Assembly: GCA_045537045.1 (NCBI GenBank)
Contig: JAZSOS010000031.1
Location: 1-49,931, forward strand
DNA: 49,931 nt
From: SIG480 sp045537045
Lineage (GTDB): Bacteria; Bacillota; Clostridia; Oscillospirales; JAAYXM01
Reading direction: 5' to 3'
This document shows, in pieces, positions 33,675 to 41,489 of the stretch. Both the position numbers and the translations under genes were made by a program. The first letter of the stretch is position 1, and every line of letters starts with the position of its first letter. The notes under the pieces are model-generated. The model did no database searches. It was not told the origin of the DNA and saw nothing but the letters and a program-made list of their open reading frames with translations.

Positions 33675-35309
33675 TTAGTACATTCCCATGCCGCCGTCGC
33701 CCATACCTGCGGGAGCAACCGGAGCTGCGGGTTCTTTCTTGTCAGCAACAATGCTCTCTGTTGTGAGAACCATAGAAGCTATAGAAGCGGCATTTTCAAG
33801 GGCGCTACGTGTAACCTTAGCCGGATCAACAATACCTGCTTTAATCATATCGCAGTACTTGTTTGAAAGTGCATCGAAGCCATAGCCTGTTCTGCGGCTG
33901 TTCTTGATTTTATCAAGAACAATGGAACCGTCGATGCCTGCGTTTGCAGCAATCTGACGAACCGGTTCTTCAAGTGCCTTTGCAATGATGCGGACACCTG
34001 TTCTTTCGTCACCTTCTGTCTTGGAAATAAGCTTTTCAACAGCGGGAATTGCATTTACGAATACAGTACCGCCGCCTGCAACGATTCCTTCCTCGACGGC
34101 TGCTCGTGTTGCGTTGAGTGCATCTTCAATGCGAAGTTTCTTTTCTTTCATCTCAACCTCGGTTGCAGCACCAACCTTGATAACTGCTACACCACCGGAA
34201 AGCTTTGCAAGACGCTCCTGAAGCTTCTCACGGTCAAAGTCAGATGTGGAAGCCTCAATTTGAGTGCGGATCTGACCTACGCGAGCTTTAATTTCGGAAG
34301 CATCGCCTGCACCGTCAACAATGATTGTGTTTTCCTTCTGAACTTTAATCTGACGTGCATGACCAAGCATATCAAAGGTGGTTTCTTTAAGATCCATTCC
34401 GAGTTCATCAGAAACTACCTGACCGCCTGTGAGAATAGCGATGTCCTTAAGCATCTCCTTACGTCTGTCACCGAATCCTGGAGCCTTGATACCTACGCAG
34501 GTAAAGGTGCCACGGAGCTTGTTGACAAGAAGCGTTGCAAGAGCTTCGCCTTCAATATCCTCAGCAATGATGACAAGCTTCTTACCAGCCTGAACAATCT
34601 GCTCGAGAAGCGGGAGAATTTCCTGAATGTTGGAAATCTTCTTATCTGTGATAAGAACGCAAGCATCATCAATAACTGCTTCCATCTTATCTGTATCTGT
34701 AACCATGTACGGGGAAATGTAACCGCGGTCAAATTGCATACCTTCAACGATTTCGCTGTAAGTTTCTGCCGTCTTGGACTCTTCAACGGTGATAACACCG
34801 TCAGCAGATACTTTTTCCATTGCATCGGCAATGAGAGTTCCTATCATCTCGTTTGCGGAGGAAACAGCGGCAACACGGGAAATATCCTCATAACCATTTA
34901 CTTTCTGAGAAGCAGCTTTAACAGCTTCAACAGCAGCAGAAACAGCCTTGTTGATACCGTTTCTCATAATCATCGGGTTTGCGCCTGCAGTGACGTTCTT
35001 CATGCCTTCGCGGATGATAGCCTGCGCGAGAAGGGTAGCGGTTGTTGTACCGTCACCGGCGATGTCGTTAGTTTTTGTGGAAACTTCCTTGACGAGCTGT
35101 GCACCCATGTTTTCAAACGGGTCATCAAGCTCAATTTCTTTTGCAATCGTAACACCGTCGTTTGTGATGAGAGGAGCACCGAACTTTTTGTCAAGAACAA
35201 CATTGCGTCCCTTCGGTCCGAGTGTGACCTTAACGGTGTCTGCAAGCTTGTTGATACCGCGCTCTAAAGCGTGGCGTGCATCTTCTGAAAAAAGAATTTC
35301 TTTAGACAT
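33675..35309 (-). CDS. groL: Chaperonin GroEL
   Basis: The 544-residue chaperonin subunit that forms the double-ring folding cage. It has KLADTVKVTLGPKGRNVVLDKKFG at the N-terminus, the ATP-site DGTTTATLLAQAI (around residues 86-98), the apical domain (about 190-370), AAVEEGIVAGGGTVF near residue 405, and the flexible tail ending in MGDGGMGMY, a GGM-type end. It follows groS by 39 bp and shares its CIRCE-controlled promoter. Start ATG at 35309 behind a weak GGTAGGA site. Confidence 0.98.
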   Translation of the reverse strand: MSKEILFSEDARHALERGINKLADTVKVTLGPKGRNVVLDKKFGAPLITNDGVTIAKEIELDDPFENMGAQLVKEVSTKTNDIAGDGTTTATLLAQAIIREGMKNVTAGANPMIMRNGINKAVSAAVEAVKAASQKVNGYEDISRVAAVSSANEMIGTLIADAMEKVSADGVITVEESKTAETYSEIVEGMQFDRGYISPYMVTDTDKMEAVIDDACVLITDKKISNIQEILPLLEQIVQAGKKLVIIAEDIEGEALATLLVNKLRGTFTCVGIKAPGFGDRRKEMLKDIAILTGGQVVSDELGMDLKETTFDMLGHARQIKVQKENTIIVDGAGDASEIKARVGQIRTQIEASTSDFDREKLQERLAKLSGGVAVIKVGAATEVEMKEKKLRIEDALNATRAAVEEGIVAGGGTVFVNAIPAVEKLISKTEGDERTGVRIIAKALEEPVRQIAANAGIDGSIVLDKIKNSRRTGYGFDALSNKYCDMIKAGIVDPAKVTRSALENAASIASMVLTTESIVADKKEPAAPVAPAGMGDGGMGMY

Positions 35310-35348
35310 ATTTTAAAATCCTACCTTTACAATAAAATAAGTGAATGA

Positions 35349-35633
35349 TTATTCGACAACAGCCAAAATGTCGTTCTGACGGACGATAATAAGCTCCTCG
35401 CCGTCAATTTTGACTTCTGTGCCGGAATACTTGCTTGTGATGACCTTATCGCCGACCTTAACGTGCATAACAACATCCTTGCCGTCAACATTACCGCCGG
35501 GACCGACTGCGAGTACCTCGGCAACCTGGGGTTTTTCCTGAGCAGCAGCTGTAAGGATGATGCCGCTCTTTGTTGTCTCTTCGGCTTCTACCATTTTGAG
35601 CACTACCCGATCTGCAAGTGGTTTGAGTTTCAT
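35349..35633 (-). CDS. groS: Co-chaperonin GroES
   Basis: A 94-residue co-chaperonin lid subunit. It begins KLKPLADRVVLKMVEAEETTKSGIIL, has the mobile loop (residues about 17-32) that docks on GroEL, then GPGGNVDGKDVVMHVKVGDKVITSKYSGTEVKIDGEEL and ends ILAVVE. AAGGAGG lies 7 bases before the ATG. First gene of the groESL operon, 35 bases after the CIRCE operator. Confidence 0.98.
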   Translation of the reverse strand: MKLKPLADRVVLKMVEAEETTKSGIILTAAAQEKPQVAEVLAVGPGGNVDGKDVVMHVKVGDKVITSKYSGTEVKIDGEELIIVRQNDILAVVE

Positions 35634-35667
35634 TTTTATGTCCTCCTTAAATAGTTTGCTCTTATAC

Positions 35668-35694
35668 TTAGCACTCTCGAAAGGTGAGTGCTAA
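35668..35694. promoter_or_regulatory. CIRCE operator (HrcA site)
   Basis: TTAGCACTC-N9-GAGTGCTAA, a perfect match to the consensus. HrcA binds this sequence and represses groESL until heat shock. No hrcA gene is in the window. Confidence 0.97.
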
Positions 35695-35707
35695 TTCTTA
35701 TAATGAT

Positions 35708-35736
35708 ATAATAGAACAACCTGTGCATTTCCGCAA
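35708..35736 (-). promoter_or_regulatory. Predicted promoter of groESL
   Basis: On the minus strand TTGCGG (35731-35736) and TATTAT (35708-35713) with a 17-base spacer, 14 bases upstream of CIRCE, placing the operator at the start of the transcript. The rest of the 237-base gap to rlmL holds nothing I can name. Confidence 0.55.
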
Positions 35737-35870
35737 GTTACCAATCTTTCAAAAATGGGCAAAAAATACGATTAAACGCAAATATGGCGGAATAGCTCGC
35801 GGAATCTCTTTCAAACTTTGTAAATCTCTCGATATCGCGCAAAAATGCATGTTTCACAAAATGTTAAAAT

Positions 35871-36983
35871 TTAAAAGTACATATAAAACTCGCATTTTAT
35901 CATACCGTTGTACAATTTACGACGTTTTACGGCTTTTTTACCATAGAAATGTTCAAATTCCGGATGTGAAGTGATTACATAAGAAGAGAAATCAGGAAAA
36001 GCCCTCATAGCAACTCCAAAGTCTTTGTATATACGCTCTGCATCTCGTTGCTCCAAAAGACGCTCGCCGTAGGGCGGATTGGAAACGAGAATTCCTTGAT
36101 TATGCCTTGGTTTAAAATGACGTGCATCCGCTGTTTCAAAAGTTATAAATTTATCAACACCGGCTTTTTTTGCGTTTGATTTTGCAAGGGAAATGACAGC
36201 CTCATCTGTATCTCCGCCCCAAAGCTCAAAATCGCGAGAAAACATTTTACTTTTCGCACTCTCTCGAAGAGAGTGCCAATTTTCTTGGGGAGATATTTGC
36301 CAATTTTCTGCTGCAAAATGGCGTAAAAGACCCGGCGCGCGGTTTTCGGCGATCATTGCCGCCTCTATCAGTATGGTTCCCGAACCGCAGAACGGGTCAC
36401 AGAAAAACTGGCGTCCTCGGTATTTTGTAAGCTGAACCATTGCCGCAGCAAGTGTTTCACGGAGCGGTGCAGCACCGGAAACAGCACGATATCCGCGCTT
36501 GTGAAGCCCTGCTCCTGTTGTATCAAGATACAACGTTGCTATATCATTCATTATTGAAAACTGTATCTGATATTTGCTGCCGGTTTCTTCAAACCAGGAA
36601 AGTGAGTATTTTTGACGAAGTCGTTCAACAACTGCTTTTTTTATTATGCTCTGGCAATCGGGAACAGAGAAGAGTGTGGATTTAAGGCTGTGCCCCTTTA
36701 CCGGAAAAGCACCGTCTTTTGGAATGAAGTATTCCCAAGGCAGCGCCTTCACTCCTTCAAAAAGCTCTGTGAAAGTGGTCGCACGAAAAGAACCTAAGGT
36801 AAGAAGAACTCGCTCTCCTGTGCGCAACCAGATGTTTGCAAGAGCCATATCCGAGAGTGTTCCGTTGAATGTTACCTTTCCGTTTTCGGCACGTACATCG
36901 GAAAGGCCGAGCTTTGTAAGCTCTTTTGAGGCTATCCCTTCAAGTCCGAAAAGGGTAGGTACACAAAAATTAAATTTTTCCAT
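35871..36983 (-). CDS. THUMP-domain class I rRNA methyltransferase (RlmL/YpsC-type)
   Basis: A 370-residue SAM-dependent enzyme predicted to methylate N2 of guanosine in 23S rRNA, like the RlmL N-terminal half or B. subtilis YpsC. It has a ferredoxin-like/THUMP N-terminal region (residues 1-160) and a Rossmann methylase domain with motif I FCDPFCGSGTILIEAAM (around 193-209) and motif IV VSNPPYGERL (around 308-317), the NPPY that flips the base. A CIRCE-like palindrome lies inside the coding region. It starts 23 bp after the PBP gene stop; GGAG is about 15 bases from the ATG, further than usual. Confidence 0.92.
   Translation of the reverse strand: MEKFNFCVPTLFGLEGIASKELTKLGLSDVRAENGKVTFNGTLSDMALANIWLRTGERVLLTLGSFRATTFTELFEGVKALPWEYFIPKDGAFPVKGHSLKSTLFSVPDCQSIIKKAVVERLRQKYSLSWFEETGSKYQIQFSIMNDIATLYLDTTGAGLHKRGYRAVSGAAPLRETLAAAMVQLTKYRGRQFFCDPFCGSGTILIEAAMIAENRAPGLLRHFAAENWQISPQENWHSLRESAKSKMFSRDFELWGGDTDEAVISLAKSNAKKAGVDKFITFETADARHFKPRHNQGILVSNPPYGERLLEQRDAERIYKDFGVAMRAFPDFSSYVITSHPEFEHFYGKKAVKRRKLYNGMIKCEFYMYF
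36253..36279. promoter_or_regulatory. CIRCE-like palindrome within the methyltransferase gene
   Basis: TTcGCACTC-N9-GAGTGCcAA matches the CIRCE consensus at 16 of 18 fixed positions with the exact 9-base spacing. It encodes part of an internal WHSLRESAKSK stretch and lies 559 bases upstream of the true CIRCE. It might bind HrcA weakly or be chance. Confidence 0.4.
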
Positions 36984-37006
36984 ATTATATAGTGAGTCTC
37001 CGTTTT

Positions 37007-39517
37007 TTATTCTGTCTGTGGTGTTTGCTCGTTTTCGGTAGAATGAATGTTGTCATCTGCGGTATTACCGGCATCTGAATTTTCGTCGGACACTCCGGCG
37101 TTTTCTTGCTCCTCGGCAGATACATCTCCACCTTCGATATTTCCGCCGTCACCGGTATCTTCACCATTCATTTCGGGTTCTTCGACTGCAGGAGGTGTAT
37201 AAGTGTGCGAAGTGCAAACGGAATTCATGGGCTTTTCGGTACCGCTTGAAAAATAGAACTGACCGTTTTCCGGCTCACCTTCATGGAATACATACTGTTC
37301 ATCAGGAACAACAACACCCGAAATCGGGAATATGCGCTTAATGTTCATAAAGGCTACGGTTTTACGGTTTTCGGCAGGGCAGAATTCTGATGCAAGCATA
37401 TTTGTTGTGGTATCAATGTCAACAAGAACGTGGGCATCACATGCTTTTTTCGGCACATCGTCCTTGTGAAAATATCCGGCAACGATTCTGCTGCCGCGCG
37501 GGTCAAGCTTACAATTCTCGGTTGCGAGGTTTCCGCTTACGGAACAAACATTTACATATTTAAAGTCATCGTTTTTAGGAAAGCTCTTTGCAGGCAGACT
37601 TGTGTGTATTTCATTCATAACATTCTCCCATGTCGTAAGCGCAGGAGAAAGAGATTTTGAAATGTATTTCGGAGTATCGTAACCGAACCAGACAGCTCCG
37701 ACGTAATAGGGAGTGTAGCCTACAAACCAACGGTCTTCATCGTTGTTTGATGTACCGGTTTTTGCCGCAGCTGGGACTCCGTTTTTAAGCTGTGCGTAAG
37801 TTCCGGTTCCGCTGCTGACAACGTTTTGAAGCATATAGCTCATATAAGCAGCTGTTTTTTCGCTCATCGCTCTGGCCGGCTTTCCTTCCTTTTGAAGAAG
37901 AATATCGCCGCTTGCATCAAGAACCTTCGTATAGGTTCTTGGCTCATAGTAGGTTCCACCGTTTGCAAACGGTGCATATGCCGCAGCCATCTCAAGGACG
38001 GTGATACCGTTTGTAAGCTGACCGAGCGCGAGAGGCGCGAGGTTTTTATCACCGTTTTTGGAAAGGGAAGTAACTCCGAGATTTGCCGTGAGAAAGTTGT
38101 AAGAACGGTCGATTGAAAGCTTTTCAAGTGTTCTCATTGAAACTGTGTTTATAGACTGCTTGACAGCTTCGTTGATTGTCGTTCGGCCTGAGTATGTTCT
38201 CGTTTCATTTTTTGGATACGCTGTTCCGTTTAAAAGTCTTATCGGAGCATCATCCTCGACCGAAAACGGAGTAATAAGTCCGTATTCAATTGCAGGTGCA
38301 TATACTGCAATAGGTTTGATGGAAGAACCAGGGGGACGCTTTGATTGCGTCGCGCGATTGAGAACTCTGGCACCCGTTTTTTTGCCGCGACCGCCGCGCA
38401 TTGCCAAGATATCTCCGTTTTCAGGATTAAGCAAAATCATGGCACATTCCGGCTGGGTTTTTCCGTTATAGCTTGGGAACTTGCTTGCATCTTCAAAAAT
38501 TTTATCCATAGCAGTCTGTATTTTCGGGTCAACTGTCGCATATATTTTAAGACCGCCAGAATAAATTGTGCGCAGAGCAACGTTTTCTGAGTAACCGCAT
38601 TTTTCCACTAAATCATCAACAAGCTCTTCGATTATATGGTCAACGAAATATGATTGAACGTGCGCTGATGTATTATTGCGTCGTTCTGTGTTGAAAACTA
38701 TATTTTCATTCTTTGCGCTTTCGCATTCTTCTTCGGAAATCATATTAAGTTCCTGCATACGATTTAAGATGTTTACACGGCGCGTTTTGTTGTTTTCGGG
38801 GTTGATGTACGGATTATAATAGGTTGGAAGATTTGTTATTCCGACCATAGCGGCGCATTCAGCAATGGTGAGCTCAGAAACATCTTTTCCATAGTATGCC
38901 TGAGACGCAGTGCCTACGCCGTAACAGCCTTCGCCAAGATAGATTGTGTTGAGATACATTTCAATAATTGTATCTTTGTCATAATGGCGCTCCAGATAGA
39001 GCGCGCGCATAATTTCCTGAAGCTTGCGCTTTACAGAATCCTGATTGTCACCCGTAAGATTTTTTACAAGCTGCTGCGTTATCGTTGATGCACCGTAATC
39101 GCTTTTGAATTTAAAGAACATATTTGCACTTGCAGACAAAGTGCGCGTCCAGTCAACACCGTGATGCTTTTCAAAACGGTGGTCTTCAATTGCGATGGCG
39201 GCATCTTTTAAATATGTAGGCATATCTTCAAGATTTACCCATGTACGGTTTTGTGAATCGTAAAGCCGTTCAAATTCTTGCTCGTTGCCTTCCTCGTCAA
39301 TATAGTATACAATTGACGAATAATTCAGTTTCATTGCTTCAACTTCAATGTCAACATGAGAGTCAAGCGAGAGCATATATCCTATAAAAACGAGCATGCA
39401 TATACTAAAGGTACACGCGCAGATATGAAGAACGGTACGTATGGCAAACCATTTTCCGGAAGAGAAGAAATCGCTTTTTTTCCTCTTTTCGTTGTCAGAA
39501 CTGTTCTGAGTATTCAA
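37007..39517 (-). CDS. Class A penicillin-binding protein (PBP1A-type)
   Basis: An 836-residue bifunctional peptidoglycan synthase. A cytoplasmic start and one membrane helix (25-49) lead to the GT51 glycosyltransferase domain with catalytic Glu111 in EDHRFEKHHG and GASTITQQL (142-150), then the transpeptidase with Ser398-x-x-Lys401 (RPPGSSIKP), SIN (455-457) and KTG (586-588). The C-terminal part has several cysteines (VCSVSG, ENCK, FCPAENRK) that could form disulfides outside, and ends in an about 60-residue acidic, Asn/Glu-rich tail. The start is taken as TTG 39517, 8 bases after GGAGG; a GTG at 39526 overlaps that site. Confidence 0.94.
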   Translation of the reverse strand: MNTQNSSDNEKRKKSDFFSSGKWFAIRTVLHICACTFSICMLVFIGYMLSLDSHVDIEVEAMKLNYSSIVYYIDEEGNEQEFERLYDSQNRTWVNLEDMPTYLKDAAIAIEDHRFEKHHGVDWTRTLSASANMFFKFKSDYGASTITQQLVKNLTGDNQDSVKRKLQEIMRALYLERHYDKDTIIEMYLNTIYLGEGCYGVGTASQAYYGKDVSELTIAECAAMVGITNLPTYYNPYINPENNKTRRVNILNRMQELNMISEEECESAKNENIVFNTERRNNTSAHVQSYFVDHIIEELVDDLVEKCGYSENVALRTIYSGGLKIYATVDPKIQTAMDKIFEDASKFPSYNGKTQPECAMILLNPENGDILAMRGGRGKKTGARVLNRATQSKRPPGSSIKPIAVYAPAIEYGLITPFSVEDDAPIRLLNGTAYPKNETRTYSGRTTINEAVKQSINTVSMRTLEKLSIDRSYNFLTANLGVTSLSKNGDKNLAPLALGQLTNGITVLEMAAAYAPFANGGTYYEPRTYTKVLDASGDILLQKEGKPARAMSEKTAAYMSYMLQNVVSSGTGTYAQLKNGVPAAAKTGTSNNDEDRWFVGYTPYYVGAVWFGYDTPKYISKSLSPALTTWENVMNEIHTSLPAKSFPKNDDFKYVNVCSVSGNLATENCKLDPRGSRIVAGYFHKDDVPKKACDAHVLVDIDTTTNMLASEFCPAENRKTVAFMNIKRIFPISGVVVPDEQYVFHEGEPENGQFYFSSGTEKPMNSVCTSHTYTPPAVEEPEMNGEDTGDGGNIEGGDVSAEEQENAGVSDENSDAGNTADDNIHSTENEQTPQTE

Positions 39518-39553
39518 CGTAAACACCTCCGTGCATAAAACATATCATTATAT

Positions 39554-39582
39554 AGTATACCATAATTTTTTTATTCATACAA
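39554..39582 (-). promoter_or_regulatory. Predicted promoter of the PBP-methyltransferase operon
   Basis: On the minus strand TTGTAT (39577-39582) and TATACT (39554-39559), preceded by TG (extended -10), with a 17-base spacer. Confidence 0.65.
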
Positions 39583-39642
39583 GAAAAAATTGCGTATAGA
39601 AATTCACTTTACATACAATAATATAGAAAGGGCGTAGAAAAT

Positions 39643-39927
39643 ATGAAAAGCAGAATAACGGAACTCAGCTGCAAAGAGGTAATAAATATATGTGACGGAA
39701 CGCGTTATGGTTATGTAAATGACGTAGAGGTTGATATCGCTTGCGGACGGATCGTTTCGCTTATCATCCATACCTCAAAGTTTGCATCTCTCTTTTCGGA
39801 TTGCGGGGATATTATTATACCTTGGGAGTCAATAAAAAGGATTGGTGAAGACCTCATTCTGGTCGACAATATTATTGAGCCGCCGTACCGAAATAAAAAA
39901 AACGGAATTTTCAAAAAAAGTTCTTGA
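39643..39927 (+). CDS. YlmC/YmxH-family PRC-barrel protein
   Basis: A 94-residue protein with one PRC-barrel: SRITELSCKEVINICDGTRYGYVNDVEVDIACGRIVSLIIH at the front and IIIPWESIKRIGEDLILVDN near the end, as in the YlmC/YmxH family found in endospore formers. Its role is not settled; relatives are linked to sporulation. GAAAGGG precedes the ATG by about 11 bases. The TGA overlaps the -35 of the tRNA-Gln promoter. Alone in its operon. Confidence 0.88.
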   Translation: MKSRITELSCKEVINICDGTRYGYVNDVEVDIACGRIVSLIIHTSKFASLFSDCGDIIIPWESIKRIGEDLILVDNIIEPPYRNKKNGIFKKSS

Positions 39928-39952
39928 CATTTGGAAAATTATTCTGTATACT
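39924..39952 (+). promoter_or_regulatory. Promoter of tRNA-Gln
   Basis: TTGACA at 39924 (overlapping the upstream stop codon) and TATACT at 39947 with a 17-base spacer, 12 bases before the tRNA. Confidence 0.85.
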
Positions 39953-39964
39953 ATAAGAGTTCGT

Positions 39965-40038
39965 TGCCGGATTGTGTAAGGGTAGCACGACAGACTCTGA
40001 CTCTGTTTGTCTGGGTTCAAATCCTAGTCCGGCAGCCA
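39965..40038 (+). tRNA. tRNA-Gln (anticodon CTG)
   Basis: A 74-nt cloverleaf. Acceptor TGCCGGA pairs with TCCGGCA, discriminator G, CCA encoded. D-arm GTG/CAC; anticodon stem ACAGA/TCTGT with loop CTCTGAC gives CTG; T-arm CTGGG-TTCAAAT-CCTAG. Confidence 0.95.
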
Positions 40039-40074
40039 AACAAAAAAGACATCCATTGGATGTCTTTTTTGTTT
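40038..40074 (+). terminator. Terminator of tRNA-Gln
   Basis: AAACAAAAAAGACATCC pairs perfectly with GGATGTCTTTTTTGTTT around ATT, directly after the CCA end. Confidence 0.95.
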
Positions 40075-40091
40075 ATCTGTCAAACTGCACC

Positions 40092-40285
40092 TCGAACCAA
40101 CAATTTATTCGGAAAACAGCCGCATATGCGGCGTTAACCAAAGGGTATCGAGCAGCGACCGCGTCCGGTGGACGATGAAGGGAGCGCGCAGAGTTGTGCT
40201 GCGGTCGAAAAACTTAAGCGGGAGCGAAAGAAGTTTTTCGGGTACCGCAAACGGACCATTGGTTCGAACTGGGCACCGGGAGCCA
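40092..40285 (+). repeat. tRNA-trailing hairpin element B with tRNA-like 3' end
   Basis: It occupies most of the 481-base gap 40039-40519. The outer inverted repeat is TCGAACCAA (40092-40100) and TTGGTTCGA (40259-40267). Between them lie GCCGCATATGCGGC (40119-40132), CGACCGC/GCGGTCG (40156 and 40201) enclosing GTCC-GGT-GGAC, and CGAAAAACTT/AAGTTTTTCG (40206-40215 and 40231-40240). The end (40261-40285) reads GGTTCGA...CCGGGAGCCA, like a tRNA T-loop, acceptor strand and GCCA; it matches 16 of 25 bases of the tRNA-Gln end. A terminator follows. The number of stems suggests a folded RNA; the layout repeats that of element A after tRNA-Pro. Confidence 0.6.
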
Positions 40286-40286
40286 G

Positions 40287-40325
40287 AAAAAAGCATGAAT
40301 CTTGATACAAGATTGGTGCTTTTTT
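40287..40325 (+). terminator. Terminator directly after element B
   Basis: AAAAAGCA and AATCTTG pair with CAAGATT and TGCTTTTTT, two bases after the tRNA-like CCA. Confidence 0.85.
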
Positions 40326-40329
40326 CAAC

Positions 40330-40396
40330 GAAATAAATCCTTTCAGGATTTGTGAAATGCGCGACCTGCGTGAAATATTGCTTTGCAATATGAAAT
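40330..40396 (+). repeat. Short array of mini-hairpins separated by GAAAT
   Basis: GAAAT recurs at 40330, 40354, 40372 and 40392 (steps of 24, 18 and 20). Between the copies lie AAATCCT-TTC-AGGATTT (7 bp), CGC-GACCT-GCG (3 bp) and ATATTGC-TTT-GCAATAT (7 bp). The hairpin sequences differ while GAAAT is kept. Confidence 0.6.
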
Positions 40397-40399
40397 ATA

Positions 40400-40428
40400 T
40401 TGTGTTTTTTTGAGAAATATGGTATAAT
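40400..40428 (+). promoter_or_regulatory. Predicted promoter of the low-GC membrane protein gene
   Basis: TTGTGT at 40400 and TATAAT at 40423 with a 17-base spacer and extended TGG before the -10. Confidence 0.55.
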
Positions 40429-40519
40429 ATAACATATATAGAATTTTATTTGAATGAAACTGTGTTTGTATGTTTATAGACACATTGATATTAATTAAAT
40501 TATAAACGGTGTAATAATT

Positions 40520-41194
40520 ATGAAAAAAGAGAAAAATTTCAAATCTTTGAAATGGTACAATTTTTTAACTTATTATTTTAATATTTTTCCTGCTGTAATA
40601 TTGTTGTTTGTAATATGGTCGCTTTTTGCTATTTGGGGCACTGGAAGAGAAGTTACATTAGGTCATATTTATTATGAATTATTAAGTAGTGGTATTTATG
40701 CAGATGGGCCCGATGCTGTTTCTGCTGTTTATAGAATATTCAATGCAGATTATTTGCCAACTTTTATTTTCAAAACAGTTTTTATTGTTCTATACGCTGT
40801 ATTTATAGTTATATTTACAAACTATATTAAAAAGAAGATGCAAACATTTGACAAAGTTGTACCTAAATTATTGTTTGTAAGGTTTACTGTAAATACAATA
40901 TTTTATAATCTTTCTCATAGTTTATTTGTTGAAGAACCTTTATCGCTATTCATTGGTTTTTCGATTGTACTTGCAATTCCGTATCTTGCTATATTAATAC
41001 CCAATATTGTGTATTTTCGCAAACGTAATATCAGCGAATATGCAACCATATCAGTCCAACCTCTTGAAACTGATAGTGTTACATATACTAGTGAAAGCAA
41101 GTTTGACAGAATAGAATGTAAAAATTTTATAGATGTTGAGAAGAAAATGGTTATAGAGCAAAAGACTTCAAATCATAGTTCGGATAACAATTAA
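40520..41194 (+). CDS. Hypothetical membrane protein in a low-GC patch
   Basis: A 224-residue protein with about four membrane helices (residues 20-43, 82-102, 118-135 and 142-163) and a polar C-terminal tail of about 55 residues rich in Ser, Thr, Glu and Lys. No family motif recognised. Codon use is clearly more AT-rich than the housekeeping genes around it (many TTA, ATA, AAT codons), as is the next gene, suggesting acquisition. It follows the tRNA-Gln element. Ribosome binding site is poor (GGTG about 10 bases upstream). Confidence 0.6.
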   Translation: MKKEKNFKSLKWYNFLTYYFNIFPAVILLFVIWSLFAIWGTGREVTLGHIYYELLSSGIYADGPDAVSAVYRIFNADYLPTFIFKTVFIVLYAVFIVIFTNYIKKKMQTFDKVVPKLLFVRFTVNTIFYNLSHSLFVEEPLSLFIGFSIVLAIPYLAILIPNIVYFRKRNISEYATISVQPLETDSVTYTSESKFDRIECKNFIDVEKKMVIEQKTSNHSSDNN

Positions 41195-41195
41195 C

Positions 41196-41471
41196 TATAT
41201 TATAGCACATATCTTATCAACATCAAAAGGATATTACACAAGCAAAATAAGAATAACAGATAAGAACAAAAAGTCAATATTAAAGTGGAAAGACCAAGAC
41301 AACAATTGTATATACATGACAAAGATAGCGGTTGAAGGGCAAGAAAAGTCATATTTCACAACAAAAGAGGTTTTTGAAAAAAACGGTCAGCTTTTGATGA
41401 ATTATTTGATGTTAATACGAAATAAATTAGAATCTATTTTGTACACGAAATCTATAATGTTGATAAATTAA
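41196..41471 (+). pseudogene. Possible gene remnant without a start codon
   Basis: In the frame one base after the end of the previous gene, an open stretch runs to TAA at 41469-41471. It reads like real protein in the middle (KSILKWKDQDNNCIYMTKIA, then GQEKSYFTTKEVFEKNGQLL), but no ATG, GTG or TTG with a ribosome binding site is seen. It may be the 3' end of a gene whose front was lost, or a frameshifted tail of the membrane protein. Otherwise the 295-base gap 41195-41489 holds nothing. Confidence 0.4.
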
Positions 41472-41489
41472 TTAAGGGAGAGATAAAAT

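Noticed and set aside
39612..39619. CATACAAT upstream of the YlmC-like gene as a sigma-E -10 element
   Set aside because: The octamer fits the known sigma-E -10, but no matching -35 at the right distance was found, so it was not listed as a promoter.
40105..40388. Minus-strand reading frames of 63 and 84 residues over element B
   Set aside because: They are translations of the complement of a hairpin-rich, tRNA-like region, without start signals.
40330..40396. CRISPR array
   Set aside because: Only five bases are shared between units, the intervals are themselves hairpins, and no cas genes are present.
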